This document shows positions 16,901-25,315 of a stretch of DNA of 35,604 bases, piece after piece. The notes beneath the pieces were generated by a model, which did not search any database, had not been told where the DNA came from, and saw only the letters and a list, made by a program, of their open reading frames with translations. Within the stretch, counting starts at the first letter, position 1. Each line of letters starts with the position of its first letter. The stretch spans positions 1 through 35,604 of the forward strand of contig LT649342.1 of assembly GCA_900128395.1 (NCBI GenBank), in the 5' to 3' direction. A program made the translations under genes and the position numbers. This stretch comes from Stramenopiles sp. TOSAG23-2. Lineage: Eukaryota; Sar.

Positions 16901-19900
16901 TATTCCAGTGATATTGTTTTAAAGGTAATTCGTATTAAAATCATTCAAGCTTGTGTTGCTAATGATCATAATTTATTAATGTTATTATCGTCAAAACAAA
17001 GTTGTAAACCATGGTTACATAGTGTTTTACAAGTATGCTGTAGCAAAAAAAATGCTTTACAAAATAAATTGTCGTCGTCATCGTCCAGCAGTCATGTTGA
17101 GAACAATGCAGGGAATAGGAATAATATTACATTGTTGTTAAAGGAAACTGCAGTATCCATTGTTCACATAATGCGTTTGTTACAATTGCATATGGATAAT
17201 TTCACAATGGAGCCTGATTGGATATCATATTTAATTCAAATGACAAACACATGGGCAGATGATGAAGAGATTGTACATCTTAGTATCCAAATTATTTTTG
17301 ATAGTCACCAAGATGAGAAGAAAAAGAAAATGCTTTTCATTTCAAATAATTATTCATTCGTATTACGTAGTCTCTCCTTAGAAAGCAAGTTCATTGCTAT
17401 ACAAACTTATGTGAGCAATTATTTTCAAAGCGTAGTGAAAGAAACAGATGATGAAAAATTTTTAATTACTGCACTAAATAATTTTTCATTAGATCTAGAA
17501 GAAGGCAGATATTTATCATCTCAAGATGCATCCTTGTTTTTCAATAATTTAATGTCCGTGATCATGCAAATGAAAATGACATCTGAAAACGATGTGGCGT
17601 CAGATGTTGAAAAACACATTGTAAATGTACTTTCAGAAAAAATTGTTTTGTATTCGAAAAATTTAAGTGGAAAAGAACCATTTAAATGTATCACGGGTAT
17701 CTCCAGATGCCTATATGAGTGTTTGTCCCGTGATCCAAGCAACGAGAAGAGCGCTGCGATTAAAAACTCTATGCGTAGGGTTTCTTTCCTTGGAATGAAA
17801 AATGATCCGTTAGGTACACTATCAAATTTAATGGTTGGGATGTTCACCCGTGGAAAGTTGAGTTTTGAAAGCGTCGTTGAGGAAAGATTAGCAGCTGTGC
17901 AAGGATTGTGTGCATTGTTTCAATTATTTTCATGTGAGGATGAAAAAAAATGGGGAGAGATAATGTATCAGATTGGCCAATTTATCGATGAACATTTTCC
18001 AACAAAGGATGTTACTATGTCAAACAAGGCCAATTTAATGTTTAGAAAAACTCATGTCGGATTAAAAAATCAAGGCAATACGTGTTACATGAACTCTTTA
18101 ATACAACAATTATATATGATGAAGAAACCGTTTCGTGAAGACATACTAGCACTAGAATTGCCACGTTTGCTTTTAAAGGTAAATGACAATTCTCCATCTG
18201 GTTCGAAATCAAAAATTACTGAAAGTAGAGCTGGTGCATATAGAATATGTTATGAGCTTCAGCGAACTTTTCAATTTCTTGCTGGCAGTGATCGTCGCTC
18301 GTTTGATACAAAAGATTTGGTAAATGCATGTGAGCATTTGAAATTGTACTATAGTGTTACGGCGCAAAATGACACCCGCGAATTTTGCGATAAGCTTATG
18401 GAGAGTATGGAAACATCGAAAATTCAACCATTAACTAGATGTTTACACACGTGCTTTGGTGGTCAAGCAGTCGGTCAATCACATTTTAAAGAGTGTAATC
18501 ATTTATCTGAAACGCGGGATACTTTTACTACTGTGGAATTACCAGTGAAGGATATGCACACGTTATTAAAGGCATTTGAATCATATGTTCGTAGTGAGGT
18601 AATGGACGGGGCGGATGCTATCCATTGTGATAAATGTTATCAAAAACGCGTAGGTACTCGCCGTTCTTGTTTTGATTTAGATACCTTGCCAAAACTTTTA
18701 ATCATTCATTTAAAACGATTTGTAACTGACTTGACAAGTGGTGAATTGATTAAAGTACAAGATAGATTGGAGTTTCCAAATGAGCTGGATATGGCACCGT
18801 ACACGATGCAGTCATTAGATACTAAGTCTAGTACTTCTATCGAACCCAAACTTTACGATTTAAAGGGGGTTTTAGTACATGATGGAGATTTAAATATTGG
18901 GCATTATTATTCATACATACAAGATCGCGAAACAGGTAAATGGTATCATTTTGACGATGAAAATGTCAATCCATTTGAAAGTAGTAAAATAATGGAGGAA
19001 TGCTTTGGTGGTGGAGACAACGAAAAGAAGAGTGCGTATATGTTGTTTTATGAAGAGAGAGAGAGTTATAATGGTGGCAACAACACGCGGAATAATAATC
19101 ACATGATGATGTCAACAACAATGGACCTTACCTCGAATACATCTTCCTCAACATCTTCGTCTCTTGTTAAAGTTGTCAATACATCGATACGGAGAAAAGT
19201 TGTCGTCCATCGTGACAAGACTGCCATGTTAAAACAGCACGATCAAACAGGAGTAGAGAAACCATTACTAAATACCTCGTCTTCATCCAGCTTATCATCA
19301 AAGGCTTCCCATTTGCAACCAGAGAATGCTTCGGCTACTCCGTTGCTTCATATTGGTACCGTCCAACGCACCCGATCGTTATCATTTGATAACGATGTTC
19401 AAAATCAAAGTATTTTTCCGGTAATGAAAAAAAAATCACTTGGTCATGAAGGTCGTATTGCATCGTTAAAACGTGCTAGATCTGTTACCATAGAGCACAC
19501 TGCGGATACTTTGGATATTATGCAAACTGATGCTAGCAATAGCTATGATAATAATAATCGGATAAAGCGCAGAAAAATTGCTAACATAAATCATCCGAAT
19601 GCTTCTCAGTCTACAACCACGTCTACTTCACTAAGAGATCAAATTTTATCGGAACTCAAATTGGAGCCATACTCAACTTTAATACGTTTAGATCATTACA
19701 TAGAATGTTTTTGTTCTATTTTAGGTCATTATTTAAGAACACCAGCAGCAACAGAGCAGCAGCAACAGCACCTGCAAGTTGTCAATAATAGTGGATTAAA
19801 TACGTATAAGAACTGTTTTCAATTTCTGTTGATTTATTTCTTTAAAGTTTTAGTCTATCAAAAAGAAGCTAATTTAGAAAAATGGCGCAGCATGTTGAAC

Positions 19901-20389
19901 TTTGTAATAGAAGAAAAGGGCGAACCATATGCAAAGATGCTATTGGATTATTTGCGGATAGACGGTACGAAATGGTCTCGTATTGTTGCAGATGCACCAT
20001 CAACACATCTTACGATGGTGAAAGTTGTTATCAAAAAAGCTATTAAAAAATGCGACTTGGCTGAAAATGATGAGGGTATCGCTATGTTTGATTTGCAAGA
20101 TGCAGAAAGAACAGCAAGCGAATCCATTGATTTAACTGGAGATAATGAGAGTAAAACTGGGGATTATGGTGATGAAAAGGGAATGGAACACATACTTCAT
20201 GCTACTGAAACACTAGGTAATGATAAAGCTCAGCTTACACAACAAGTGAATGAATATTCATCATATACTCCGTCACATGGCCAAGGAGAACCGGTTATTG
20301 AGGCATTATCACAGGAATATGATTATAATGAGAACGACGTTGTCGACTTGTCTCAAGATGCTTTGAGTGATGGCCACGCCGTGGTTTAA
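13967..20389 (+). CDS. Giant ubiquitin carboxyl-terminal hydrolase, USP9X/USP34-like, with N-terminal RanBP2 zinc finger
   Basis: This cysteine protease removes ubiquitin from proteins. From the chosen start (ATG at 13967) it has 2140 residues; an ATG at 13934 would add 11 residues read from a TATA repeat, so it is less likely. Residues 6-27 form a RanBP2-type zinc finger (WSCKQC, C8, C11, C21, C24), usually a ubiquitin- or RNA-binding module. About 1300 residues of helical, armadillo-like sequence follow, broken near 400-420 by an Asn-rich run. The USP domain (~1362-1705) has the Cys box NQGNTCYMNS (C1373) and the His box GHYYSYI (H1646) with WYHFDDENV (D1663/D1664). One zinc-ribbon pair, CDKC, is intact; the other side has only a single Cys (HFKEC). 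Blocks QQLYMMKK, LIIHLKRF, FPNELDMAPYT and ECFGG match the USP9X/USP24/USP34 group. The tail is Ser/Asn-rich, then helical, and ends acidic. The active site looks complete. The stop is TAA. Confidence 0.9.
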   Translation: MPTLAWSCKQCTYLNNTEGACSMCGYKPEVKQASDQNKITEAFDCVRVRYDIYGEVRWTDSRDAFKIAAENIHTEEALDFCSKYMGHVITIMSNQKVGFNHQYKDCFILAYEFCAQIIAHILQNKLEPHFKVLETLPLLFARAQSQTSSNLYRSQIGANVRRTCVQKFLDLNGFNLLADTVAYISPEGLSKICPLLEQLKYINEAKDSNVRITTCLYERATKIDQDSLPRNCGFWCVVLRELMSYYSDNQKMEEAIRQHYYRLINYTLQSDILNNRLMGLENVEKVVEDNIDENFVRKWLFHDIKVLSLLFNDKIHEQIVAKSRNLMKALIGRGWLEVKDVCLIWDAALGKHGALVKEISELLAVIAMEDPDNNRYRSGRYGASKMYNNNRSHFNNHSMDRSLWQQRSRGNNSNHPINLLGDNNNKNNNNNNQFNQGQEDGISLGLLRHMYSRINGHPTETIVFIDAVLRYDNGGEFESTNTYSSSAGSGKKKKKSINGKAQDLFFGTTDRANVTINCLEFLVLRITTMNEDIERKKMLFNLYKKTIASTGGENFFYPSMCNQLEYVRDAGNKNPDEVKKSTSVALIQVLLEVRNEKRMYHNPDKGLNIIIKTESGGVDLIEFFLKECKSCSARLAKYKDETAMEAIRKRLDSLGFIAKNKSLFKFAHIQDLWDSFFKCQNSKFMDILMDWLFVGRDDGKKNQDSEVDAYFGDEVAYRILVDLFGSETGLPYCDTKLGFKAFKNFFLGLNQWTNLGIIKVDNNNGGQSFRFVGLDPIYSPQKKVKTIHGLETVWKISMECMDMEVFNLAKNLIIDGCNVPHDKKIESHKDPVKIEILKRLKSLLIENHNNESAMAVQTTQRALSIIQDLLQSFFFNENALENTSLTILTRTHYKSENNNNKKKPYRSSLIKQGYASAVCEIYDLLSSLSKTGTVSHIKIIWDFLKSLPPRPLIMEEFSNVLQIDDDSAFRNALPIFNVYSSDIVLKVIRIKIIQACVANDHNLLMLLSSKQSCKPWLHSVLQVCCSKKNALQNKLSSSSSSSHVENNAGNRNNITLLLKETAVSIVHIMRLLQLHMDNFTMEPDWISYLIQMTNTWADDEEIVHLSIQIIFDSHQDEKKKKMLFISNNYSFVLRSLSLESKFIAIQTYVSNYFQSVVKETDDEKFLITALNNFSLDLEEGRYLSSQDASLFFNNLMSVIMQMKMTSENDVASDVEKHIVNVLSEKIVLYSKNLSGKEPFKCITGISRCLYECLSRDPSNEKSAAIKNSMRRVSFLGMKNDPLGTLSNLMVGMFTRGKLSFESVVEERLAAVQGLCALFQLFSCEDEKKWGEIMYQIGQFIDEHFPTKDVTMSNKANLMFRKTHVGLKNQGNTCYMNSLIQQLYMMKKPFREDILALELPRLLLKVNDNSPSGSKSKITESRAGAYRICYELQRTFQFLAGSDRRSFDTKDLVNACEHLKLYYSVTAQNDTREFCDKLMESMETSKIQPLTRCLHTCFGGQAVGQSHFKECNHLSETRDTFTTVELPVKDMHTLLKAFESYVRSEVMDGADAIHCDKCYQKRVGTRRSCFDLDTLPKLLIIHLKRFVTDLTSGELIKVQDRLEFPNELDMAPYTMQSLDTKSSTSIEPKLYDLKGVLVHDGDLNIGHYYSYIQDRETGKWYHFDDENVNPFESSKIMEECFGGGDNEKKSAYMLFYEERESYNGGNNTRNNNHMMMSTTMDLTSNTSSSTSSSLVKVVNTSIRRKVVVHRDKTAMLKQHDQTGVEKPLLNTSSSSSLSSKASHLQPENASATPLLHIGTVQRTRSLSFDNDVQNQSIFPVMKKKSLGHEGRIASLKRARSVTIEHTADTLDIMQTDASNSYDNNNRIKRRKIANINHPNASQSTTTSTSLRDQILSELKLEPYSTLIRLDHYIECFCSILGHYLRTPAATEQQQQHLQVVNNSGLNTYKNCFQFLLIYFFKVLVYQKEANLEKWRSMLNFVIEEKGEPYAKMLLDYLRIDGTKWSRIVADAPSTHLTMVKVVIKKAIKKCDLAENDEGIAMFDLQDAERTASESIDLTGDNESKTGDYGDEKGMEHILHATETLGNDKAQLTQQVNEYSSYTPSHGQGEPVIEALSQEYDYNENDVVDLSQDALSDGHAVV

Positions 20390-20776
20390 CCAGTGGAGTA
20401 TATCTTTAATTAATGCATAACTTATTTTTTAATTTACTCATGATAATTCCTACTCACCAGAAAGAATACGAGTACAATAACTGAGACAAATCTATCTCAC
20501 ACATGGAGTACATATATAATTAAAATACGAGAGTAATGATATTATAAAACACATATGATACGAAGCGGTAAAAAAAAAGTACGAGTCGTATATATATAAT
20601 TTGTATTTTATCGTAGTGTTATAAAAATTTTACACTTCTCGTGTTAAGTAATATGCTCAATACTCAATCGCATTATATATTTAATATAAATATCATACTC
20701 TCGTAATATATCATATATAAATATATATGATATTAAATATACATATCATACATGTATATATACATGATACTTTTCT
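20390..20776. other. Convergent intergenic spacer with repeated TACGAG
   Basis: This 387-bp AT-rich spacer lies between the deubiquitinase and oxidoreductase 3' ends. TACGAG occurs at 20467-20472, 20526-20531 and 20580-20585, and the inverse CTCGTA at 20700-20705; the near variant CTTCTCGTG lies near 20636. A degenerate palindromic ATATATGATA/TATCATATAT tract sits near 20708-20770. No gene or known RNA is seen. Confidence 0.55.
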
Positions 20777-22405
20777 TTAAAGCCTTGCATATACTGGTAC
20801 AAAAAAATTATCGACATTCGCATCAGTATACCTTGTTGTTATCATTTTTGTAAATAAATTGTTCATAAAAGTATTCATCTTCCACCCAAGCCTAGCACCA
20901 GAAACCAACATACGATGCAACGGAAGGTCCCCTAAAGCAGGACTGTCAAATTTGTCCTTGATTTCTTTGGGGATTTGATTTGTTACATATCCTGTACCAA
21001 GAACAACCATTGCGAATAGATGTAAACCAGTCTGATCTTTTTTTGTTGAATTTGCAGAAAGTCTAGGTATTGTACGCCAGAAGGGTTCGAGTTTATTTAG
21101 ATAAAATAAATGTGTACCCCAATTCGCTGAAGGTCCACTAAAGCCGCAGATATACTGAGGAGAACATACCATACCTTCATGGCTTAAAATTGGTTCGTGT
21201 TTTAAATTGTTTGGTATGTGACTAGTACAATTTACTATTATTGATCCTGGTTCTAAATCTTTGTAGAAAATTTCCCTTGTTTCAATTGTTTGCAATTTTA
21301 ATTGTGTTCTTTTTGTTTGTACATTATCAACTAAGCCTAAAAGATGTGCACGGATAATTTTTTCATTACTAGGTTGTAATACCTTTTTTACATGATTGAT
21401 CTCTTCTGTGCTGGATATACCAAGAGCAAAACTAGCTGCACCGGGTATTGGTGTGTGTAAAAAACCTTTTTTTCCCAGCTCCTTTAATGTCTCCAGTCCG
21501 TTTGTCCCGTCATACATTGTAAATGTTTCTCGAATCCAGTCAAGTGGTGTGTTATAACTATAAGAATGTTTTTGCATGAATGGTGTTTCTGAAGTAAAAT
21601 TGAATTGATCTCTACGTACAAACCATGTCCCCCTGCCTGATATGCAACATATTCTGTCTTTCATACCTTTTAGTTTCTTACTTAGGTGATATATTACATC
21701 CATAGCTGTTTTTCCACTACCAATAACATAAATTGGTGCCGGTATTACATTCGCACCATTTGTTTTAAATCTCATTTTCACATTCCATTCTGGTGTTAAC
21801 ACATCACTTGGTGATATCGATTGAATGTTATTGTTGTCCTTAGATGATAAAGGTGTCAAAATTGAATTTAATGGCTTGTTTGGTAATATATTAAATCCGG
21901 TGCCTTTTATAACACGACTAGCATGTATTTCTAAGAACTGTGGTACATTTTCTGTATTATTATGTTTTTCATTTATTAAATGGCGAGCTTTCAATTTAAC
22001 TTGTTTTTTCCCTGTATTATCTGCTGTGTTTAATACTTCCATATCATCATATTGTAAATAATTGAAAAAAACAAGTAAATCCAATTCTTTCTCTTCCACA
22101 CACTTGTATACAATATCTTCCAAGTGCCTCAATATTTCCCTTTTGTCTGCTAAATATGTATCAGGCTTCAATAAATCCCATTCACGTTTCCCTGCTGTGA
22201 AAACTTGATATGGCTGATGCAAACGCACATAATTGTATTGATTGATCCAGTTTCCACCCCAGCCATGTTCTTTTGCAATCACAATTACACGACTACCTTT
22301 TTGTAAATGATATGTTGCAGAGTTAAGAGCATTAACTGCTGCGTAACCACCACCAATTAAACACAGGTCGCAATTAGATACAAATGGATTTGTTTCCGTG
22401 TTCAT
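20777..22405 (-). CDS. FAD/NAD(P)-dependent oxidoreductase, flavin-monooxygenase-like
   Basis: The 542-residue protein starts MNTETNPFVSN and enters directly into an FAD-binding Rossmann fold: CLIGGGYAAVNAL at 15-27, with the GxGxxN/A pattern replaced by GGGYAA. The block GWGGNW at 48-53 and YVRLHQPYQVFTAG at 59-72 belong to a subgroup of flavin monooxygenase-like proteins. A second dinucleotide fold follows at 225-240 (IYVIGSGKTAMDV), probably for NAD(P)H. The substrate cannot be told; relatives oxygenate nitrogen, sulfur or carbon centres or act as Baeyer-Villiger enzymes. I see no N-terminal signal peptide or membrane anchor, so a cytosolic place is likely. The conserved C-terminal part includes LPLHRMLVSGARLGWKMN. 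The stop is TAA. A longer upstream frame (22374-22658) lies in another frame and is not part of it. Confidence 0.8.
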   Translation of the reverse strand: MNTETNPFVSNCDLCLIGGGYAAVNALNSATYHLQKGSRVIVIAKEHGWGGNWINQYNYVRLHQPYQVFTAGKREWDLLKPDTYLADKREILRHLEDIVYKCVEEKELDLLVFFNYLQYDDMEVLNTADNTGKKQVKLKARHLINEKHNNTENVPQFLEIHASRVIKGTGFNILPNKPLNSILTPLSSKDNNNIQSISPSDVLTPEWNVKMRFKTNGANVIPAPIYVIGSGKTAMDVIYHLSKKLKGMKDRICCISGRGTWFVRRDQFNFTSETPFMQKHSYSYNTPLDWIRETFTMYDGTNGLETLKELGKKGFLHTPIPGAASFALGISSTEEINHVKKVLQPSNEKIIRAHLLGLVDNVQTKRTQLKLQTIETREIFYKDLEPGSIIVNCTSHIPNNLKHEPILSHEGMVCSPQYICGFSGPSANWGTHLFYLNKLEPFWRTIPRLSANSTKKDQTGLHLFAMVVLGTGYVTNQIPKEIKDKFDSPALGDLPLHRMLVSGARLGWKMNTFMNNLFTKMITTRYTDANVDNFFVPVYARL

Positions 22406-23084
22406 ATTTTGAGTTCCTCTTTTGAATGTAATTGTCTTTCTTCGGTATTTGAAAAGACAATATAGAATTATACAATTGTTCTTCGAATATGCTTATTTTT
22501 ACAACCATAAATAACTCCAATGTTCCCAAAACATATAATAATATATGTCTCCTTCTTTCTTCATTCCAGACAGAGGCATTCATCTCTCTGTCCAACAACA
22601 TAAAAAGAAGGCTTGCTGGGCTTGCCAGCTTGCGAATATTATAGGCAGTGCGTAGCATTAGCTAAAGCTTTATAAAATATAAATCAATGTTGTGATGATG
22701 TAAAAATGTTAAGTCTCGACCAATTAATAGTATATGAACGTATGATTTAGCCAAAAAATCAGTTGTAGATCATAATTTTTGATATTTTTTTGATATTTTT
22801 TGATTTTTTCACCATTTACCACGTTTGAAATGTTGGAATTATTGGATTATATTTGATTGGATCCCCTTATATTTCAATATTTTGATAAAATGTTTGTATT
22901 TTGGTTATTAATATGTATGTAATAGTTATATTATGTGTGGATTGTGTTTTAAAATGATGTTGGGTTTCTAAAATGGTAAATAATTTGTAATATAATAAAA
23001 TATTTAGTATGTAATTTTATAAATGAAAATGATATGTAAATCCATTTGTGGAGTGTAAATATATATATATTTTGATGGAAATGG

Positions 23085-23109
23085 ACTTGGATTAAATGCA
23101 AATCCAAGT
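23085..23109. repeat. Inverted repeat (hairpin) in long spacer
   Basis: ACTTGGATT at 23085-23093 faces AATCCAAGT at 23101-23109 across a 7-nt loop. An imperfect outer extension (GATG at 23074 facing CATC at 23112) lengthens the fold. Function unknown. Confidence 0.6.
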
Positions 23110-23246
23110 TTCATCAGCAAAAATCATCGTCGAGGCAGGAAAATCAGACTAAAAGTTACTAGGCCGTAATAGCATTAAACCCTAACTCCTAACTATGACT
23201 TTCCAGCCATCAATACAGGCACACAGCACTAACTCTACCAAATTAA

Positions 23247-23276
23247 CTCGACGCTTCTTCGCGAAGAAGCGTCGAG
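23247..23276. repeat. Perfect 30-bp palindrome, GC-rich
   Basis: The left half CTCGACGCTTCTTCG (23247-23261) is followed directly by its exact reverse complement (23262-23276). It is about 60% G+C in an AT-rich spacer. The outer arm GTCGAG at 23271-23276 can also pair with a third copy, CTCGAC, at 23281-23286 across CAAG, so two alternative stems exist. It lies 266 bp before the thioesterase-like start codon. Confidence 0.8.
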
Positions 23277-23542
23277 CAAGCTCGACTAGTGATGATGTAA
23301 TTAAAAATAAATAATAATAATTTCAATAAAATAGCCGCCTAATAAATTAATATATATAGTTAATATAATAATAAATAATATATAGTATGAAGAATACTGT
23401 AATGGTATTATAATATAATATATATATATGAAGGAATATATTATTGATCATGCACGTTGCCATTTAAGTAATTAGTAACGTAACAGGTATATACTATTCG
23501 ATTATTCAAAAATATTATAAGTCAGGGAACAAACATCATATA

Positions 23543-24394
23543 ATGGCTGATGAAACAACAATTACCTTTACAATTCCATCCATCAACCAAGAAGATTTGG
23601 ATAGAAACTTTTCAATACCAATGGCTAGTTTGTTTAAATATTTTCAATCTGCGCGTATGAGACTGCCATGGGTAGGAGCTGGCTATGCTTCGTTGTCTAG
23701 TGAAACACCACAGGAAACCAGAAGACTAGTCGTGAAAACACAGATGGTGAAGTGTGATGCTAGTTTACGTGAAACTGTTGCAAATAAAGACGTAAATGTA
23801 GTTGTAAATTTAGGTAGTATAGGTCGAACGACGTGTGAATTTCGTTATACTATTAAATTCAACGATGAAATTGTTGGAAATGGGGTAGTACTAATGGTGT
23901 GTGTGACTGGAGAACCTGGATCATTAACACCCAGCCCCATGCCAGAACGTGTCCGTTCACTTGCACCAAAAGATGATGCAACGGAAAAAAAGTTCATGTT
24001 GGACAAATCGAAAATTGTATCTAATATGGAAATACCAAAAGCAAGTGATTGTTTGTTTGTACATAAATTATTTGTAAGATATAGTGATGAAGATGTCAAT
24101 CAACATGCAAATCATTCTGCATATGCAAGATATACACAAGATGCTATCACAAATGCAAGAGCTAATGATGTTATATTCAGTGATCAAATTCAAACCATGA
24201 TATTAGAATATAACGCTGAAGCTAGGGCAAATGATATTTGTGAAGTAAGGTTGGTAAAATTGGAAGAAGAAGGTGATATTGCTGTTTTTATTATAAGATT
24301 AGAAAATGCAACAAAAGGAAATGATGAAGAATCTGAATTGTTAATACGTGGATTGGTTATTAGTATATCAAAACATCAGAAAAGTGCTATTTAA
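23543..24394 (+). CDS. Double-hotdog acyl-CoA/acyl-ACP thioesterase-like protein
   Basis: Hotdog thioesterases hydrolyse acyl-CoA or acyl-ACP thioesters. The 283-residue protein contains two hotdog-like halves. The N-terminal half (~20-135) starts with a MASLFKYFQSARM helix and a strand set ending in GVVLMVCVTG. The C-terminal half (~170-275) carries the family signature RYSDEDVNQHANHSAYARY (179-197), the equivalent of the sDxDxxxHxNxxxY motif, with D182, D184, H188 and N190 present. This arrangement resembles eukaryotic FatA/FatB-like or THEM-type double-hotdog proteins. No transit or signal peptide is obvious: the start MADETTITFTIPS is hydrophilic and acidic, which suggests the cytosol. 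It converges on the VTT-domain gene. The fold is fairly safe; substrate and true catalytic activity are not. Confidence 0.75.
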   Translation: MADETTITFTIPSINQEDLDRNFSIPMASLFKYFQSARMRLPWVGAGYASLSSETPQETRRLVVKTQMVKCDASLRETVANKDVNVVVNLGSIGRTTCEFRYTIKFNDEIVGNGVVLMVCVTGEPGSLTPSPMPERVRSLAPKDDATEKKFMLDKSKIVSNMEIPKASDCLFVHKLFVRYSDEDVNQHANHSAYARYTQDAITNARANDVIFSDQIQTMILEYNAEARANDICEVRLVKLEEEGDIAVFIIRLENATKGNDEESELLIRGLVISISKHQKSAI

Positions 24395-24501
24395 TTTTTA
24401 AACATGAAGGAGAGAAAAGGAGGAGAACACATATGTACATATGTTGTTTGTGATTATTCTAGTTATTCTATTTTATTTTACAAACGTATGTGTGTATATT
24501 T

Positions 24502-24550
<49 letters not shown>

Positions 24551-24574
24551 TATAATACACGACGCGTATTTTTT
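24395..24574. other. Short convergent spacer with (AT)n repeat and palindrome
   Basis: This spacer contains a 16-bp perfect palindrome ACATATGTACATATGT at 24429-24444 and an uninterrupted AT dinucleotide run of about 36 bp at 24509-24544. Unlike the other convergent spacers it has no TACGAG, only an ACACGACGCGTATT segment at its right end. No gene is seen. Confidence 0.55.
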
Positions 24575-25243
24575 TCAAGCGTTCTTCTTTTCATCTTCAA
24601 TTTCAACTTGCTTTACAGCTTGATTCCATTCTTTTCTACCATGATAAATTACGTAACTTGCAATTAAAAAACAAATCGCAAATACAGGAATTTTATATTT
24701 GTTTGGAATTACATTTTTTGCAATATTATTTGTTTCACGTCCATCAAAGATTTCCAATAAATTCTTACACTTATTACCAATGTAATTCCATAACAATGCA
24801 AACGGTATTGCTGTGATAAATGCACAAAATAATATGTGAGATATTGGTACGTCTAAAACAGCTAGTCCATAATTTTTTATTGCAGCTGGCATCCACATTA
24901 ATCGTACTAGTAAAATTGGCCAAAGACCACCACGTTTTATTAAAACTTCCACAACACGAAAAGTTTTAAATTGCGATAAATACTCATTCGCCCATGCTTT
25001 AAAATATTTCCGCACAAAATAAATTGCTACTACGTTGCCCAACATTTTACCACAGATTGATACAATCGTCCCTGTAGTAATACCAAATAAAAATCCTGGC
25101 ACCATCTCAAGCGGGGTACATGGCAGTGAGAAACAGATGACAACACCAAGAAAAGGAATATAAATTAAAGGTCCGAGACTACCTTTACTAGCAACATATT
25201 CTGAAAAATTTAAAAATGTCTTGGTAAGAATTGCTGCTGCCAT
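24575..25243 (-). CDS. VTT-domain (TVP38/TMEM41/DedA-type) membrane protein
   Basis: VTT proteins such as TMEM41B, VMP1 and TVP38 are polytopic membrane proteins; several are lipid scramblases of the ER or Golgi. The 222-residue protein has about five hydrophobic segments: ~22-42, ~45-70, ~108-130, ~135-157 and a C-terminal one at ~185-202. The domain core is visible as EMVPGFLFGITTGTIVSICG (46-65), a GN..AIYFVRKYF segment, LLVRLMWMPAAIKNYGLAVL (111-130) with the conserved Arg, and a final AFITAIPFALLWNYIG segment. The Lys/Asp/Glu-rich tail, ending EDEKKNA, is probably cytosolic. It could be a TVP38/TMEM64-like member rather than TMEM41. Start codon at 25241-25243, stop TAA-type at 24575. It faces away from the glycosyltransferase gene, so the two may share a divergent promoter. 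Confidence 0.8.
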   Translation of the reverse strand: MAAAILTKTFLNFSEYVASKGSLGPLIYIPFLGVVICFSLPCTPLEMVPGFLFGITTGTIVSICGKMLGNVVAIYFVRKYFKAWANEYLSQFKTFRVVEVLIKRGGLWPILLVRLMWMPAAIKNYGLAVLDVPISHILFCAFITAIPFALLWNYIGNKCKNLLEIFDGRETNNIAKNVIPNKYKIPVFAICFLIASYVIYHGRKEWNQAVKQVEIEDEKKNA

Positions 25244-25276
25244 TTGTTCAAATTGATATTATTATTATTGTTTCAT

Positions 25277-25315
<39 letters not shown>

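Larger units (their letters stand above)
22406..23542. promoter_or_regulatory. Long divergent spacer (1.1 kb)
   Basis: This is the largest gap in the window, between the starts of the oxidoreductase and thioesterase-like genes. Its left part (22406-22670) has normal spacer composition, with TTGCCAGCTTGC near 22620. The middle (22680-23060) is strongly T/A-rich with repeats such as TTTTTTGATATTTTTTGAT and no reading frame. The right part holds a hairpin (23085-23109), the telomere-like AAACCCTAACTCCTAACTA near 23178 and a perfect 30-bp palindrome (23247-23276), followed by AT-rich DNA up to the start codon. No tRNA, known ncRNA or transposase frame is seen. It could host a decayed insertion or an unrecognised RNA gene. 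Confidence 0.5.

Noticed and set aside
1-20389. Ecm29 and the deubiquitinase as a functional gene cluster
   Set aside because: Both act in the ubiquitin-proteasome system, but they are 10 kb apart with unrelated genes between them and separate promoters; linkage is probably chance.
22374-22658. 94-codon frame overlapping the oxidoreductase start
   Set aside because: It is in another frame than the oxidoreductase and overlaps its N-terminus; the FAD-binding motif lies in the accepted frame close to its own ATG.
22406-23542. Transposon or tRNA in the long spacer
   Set aside because: No transposase frame, no long terminal inverted repeats, no target-site duplication and no T-loop-like GTTCGA sequence could be found by eye.
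24509-24544. (AT)n run as origin or promoter element
   Set aside because: Simple dinucleotide repeats are common in these AT-rich spacers (also at 25284-25311) and carry no specific evidence of function.
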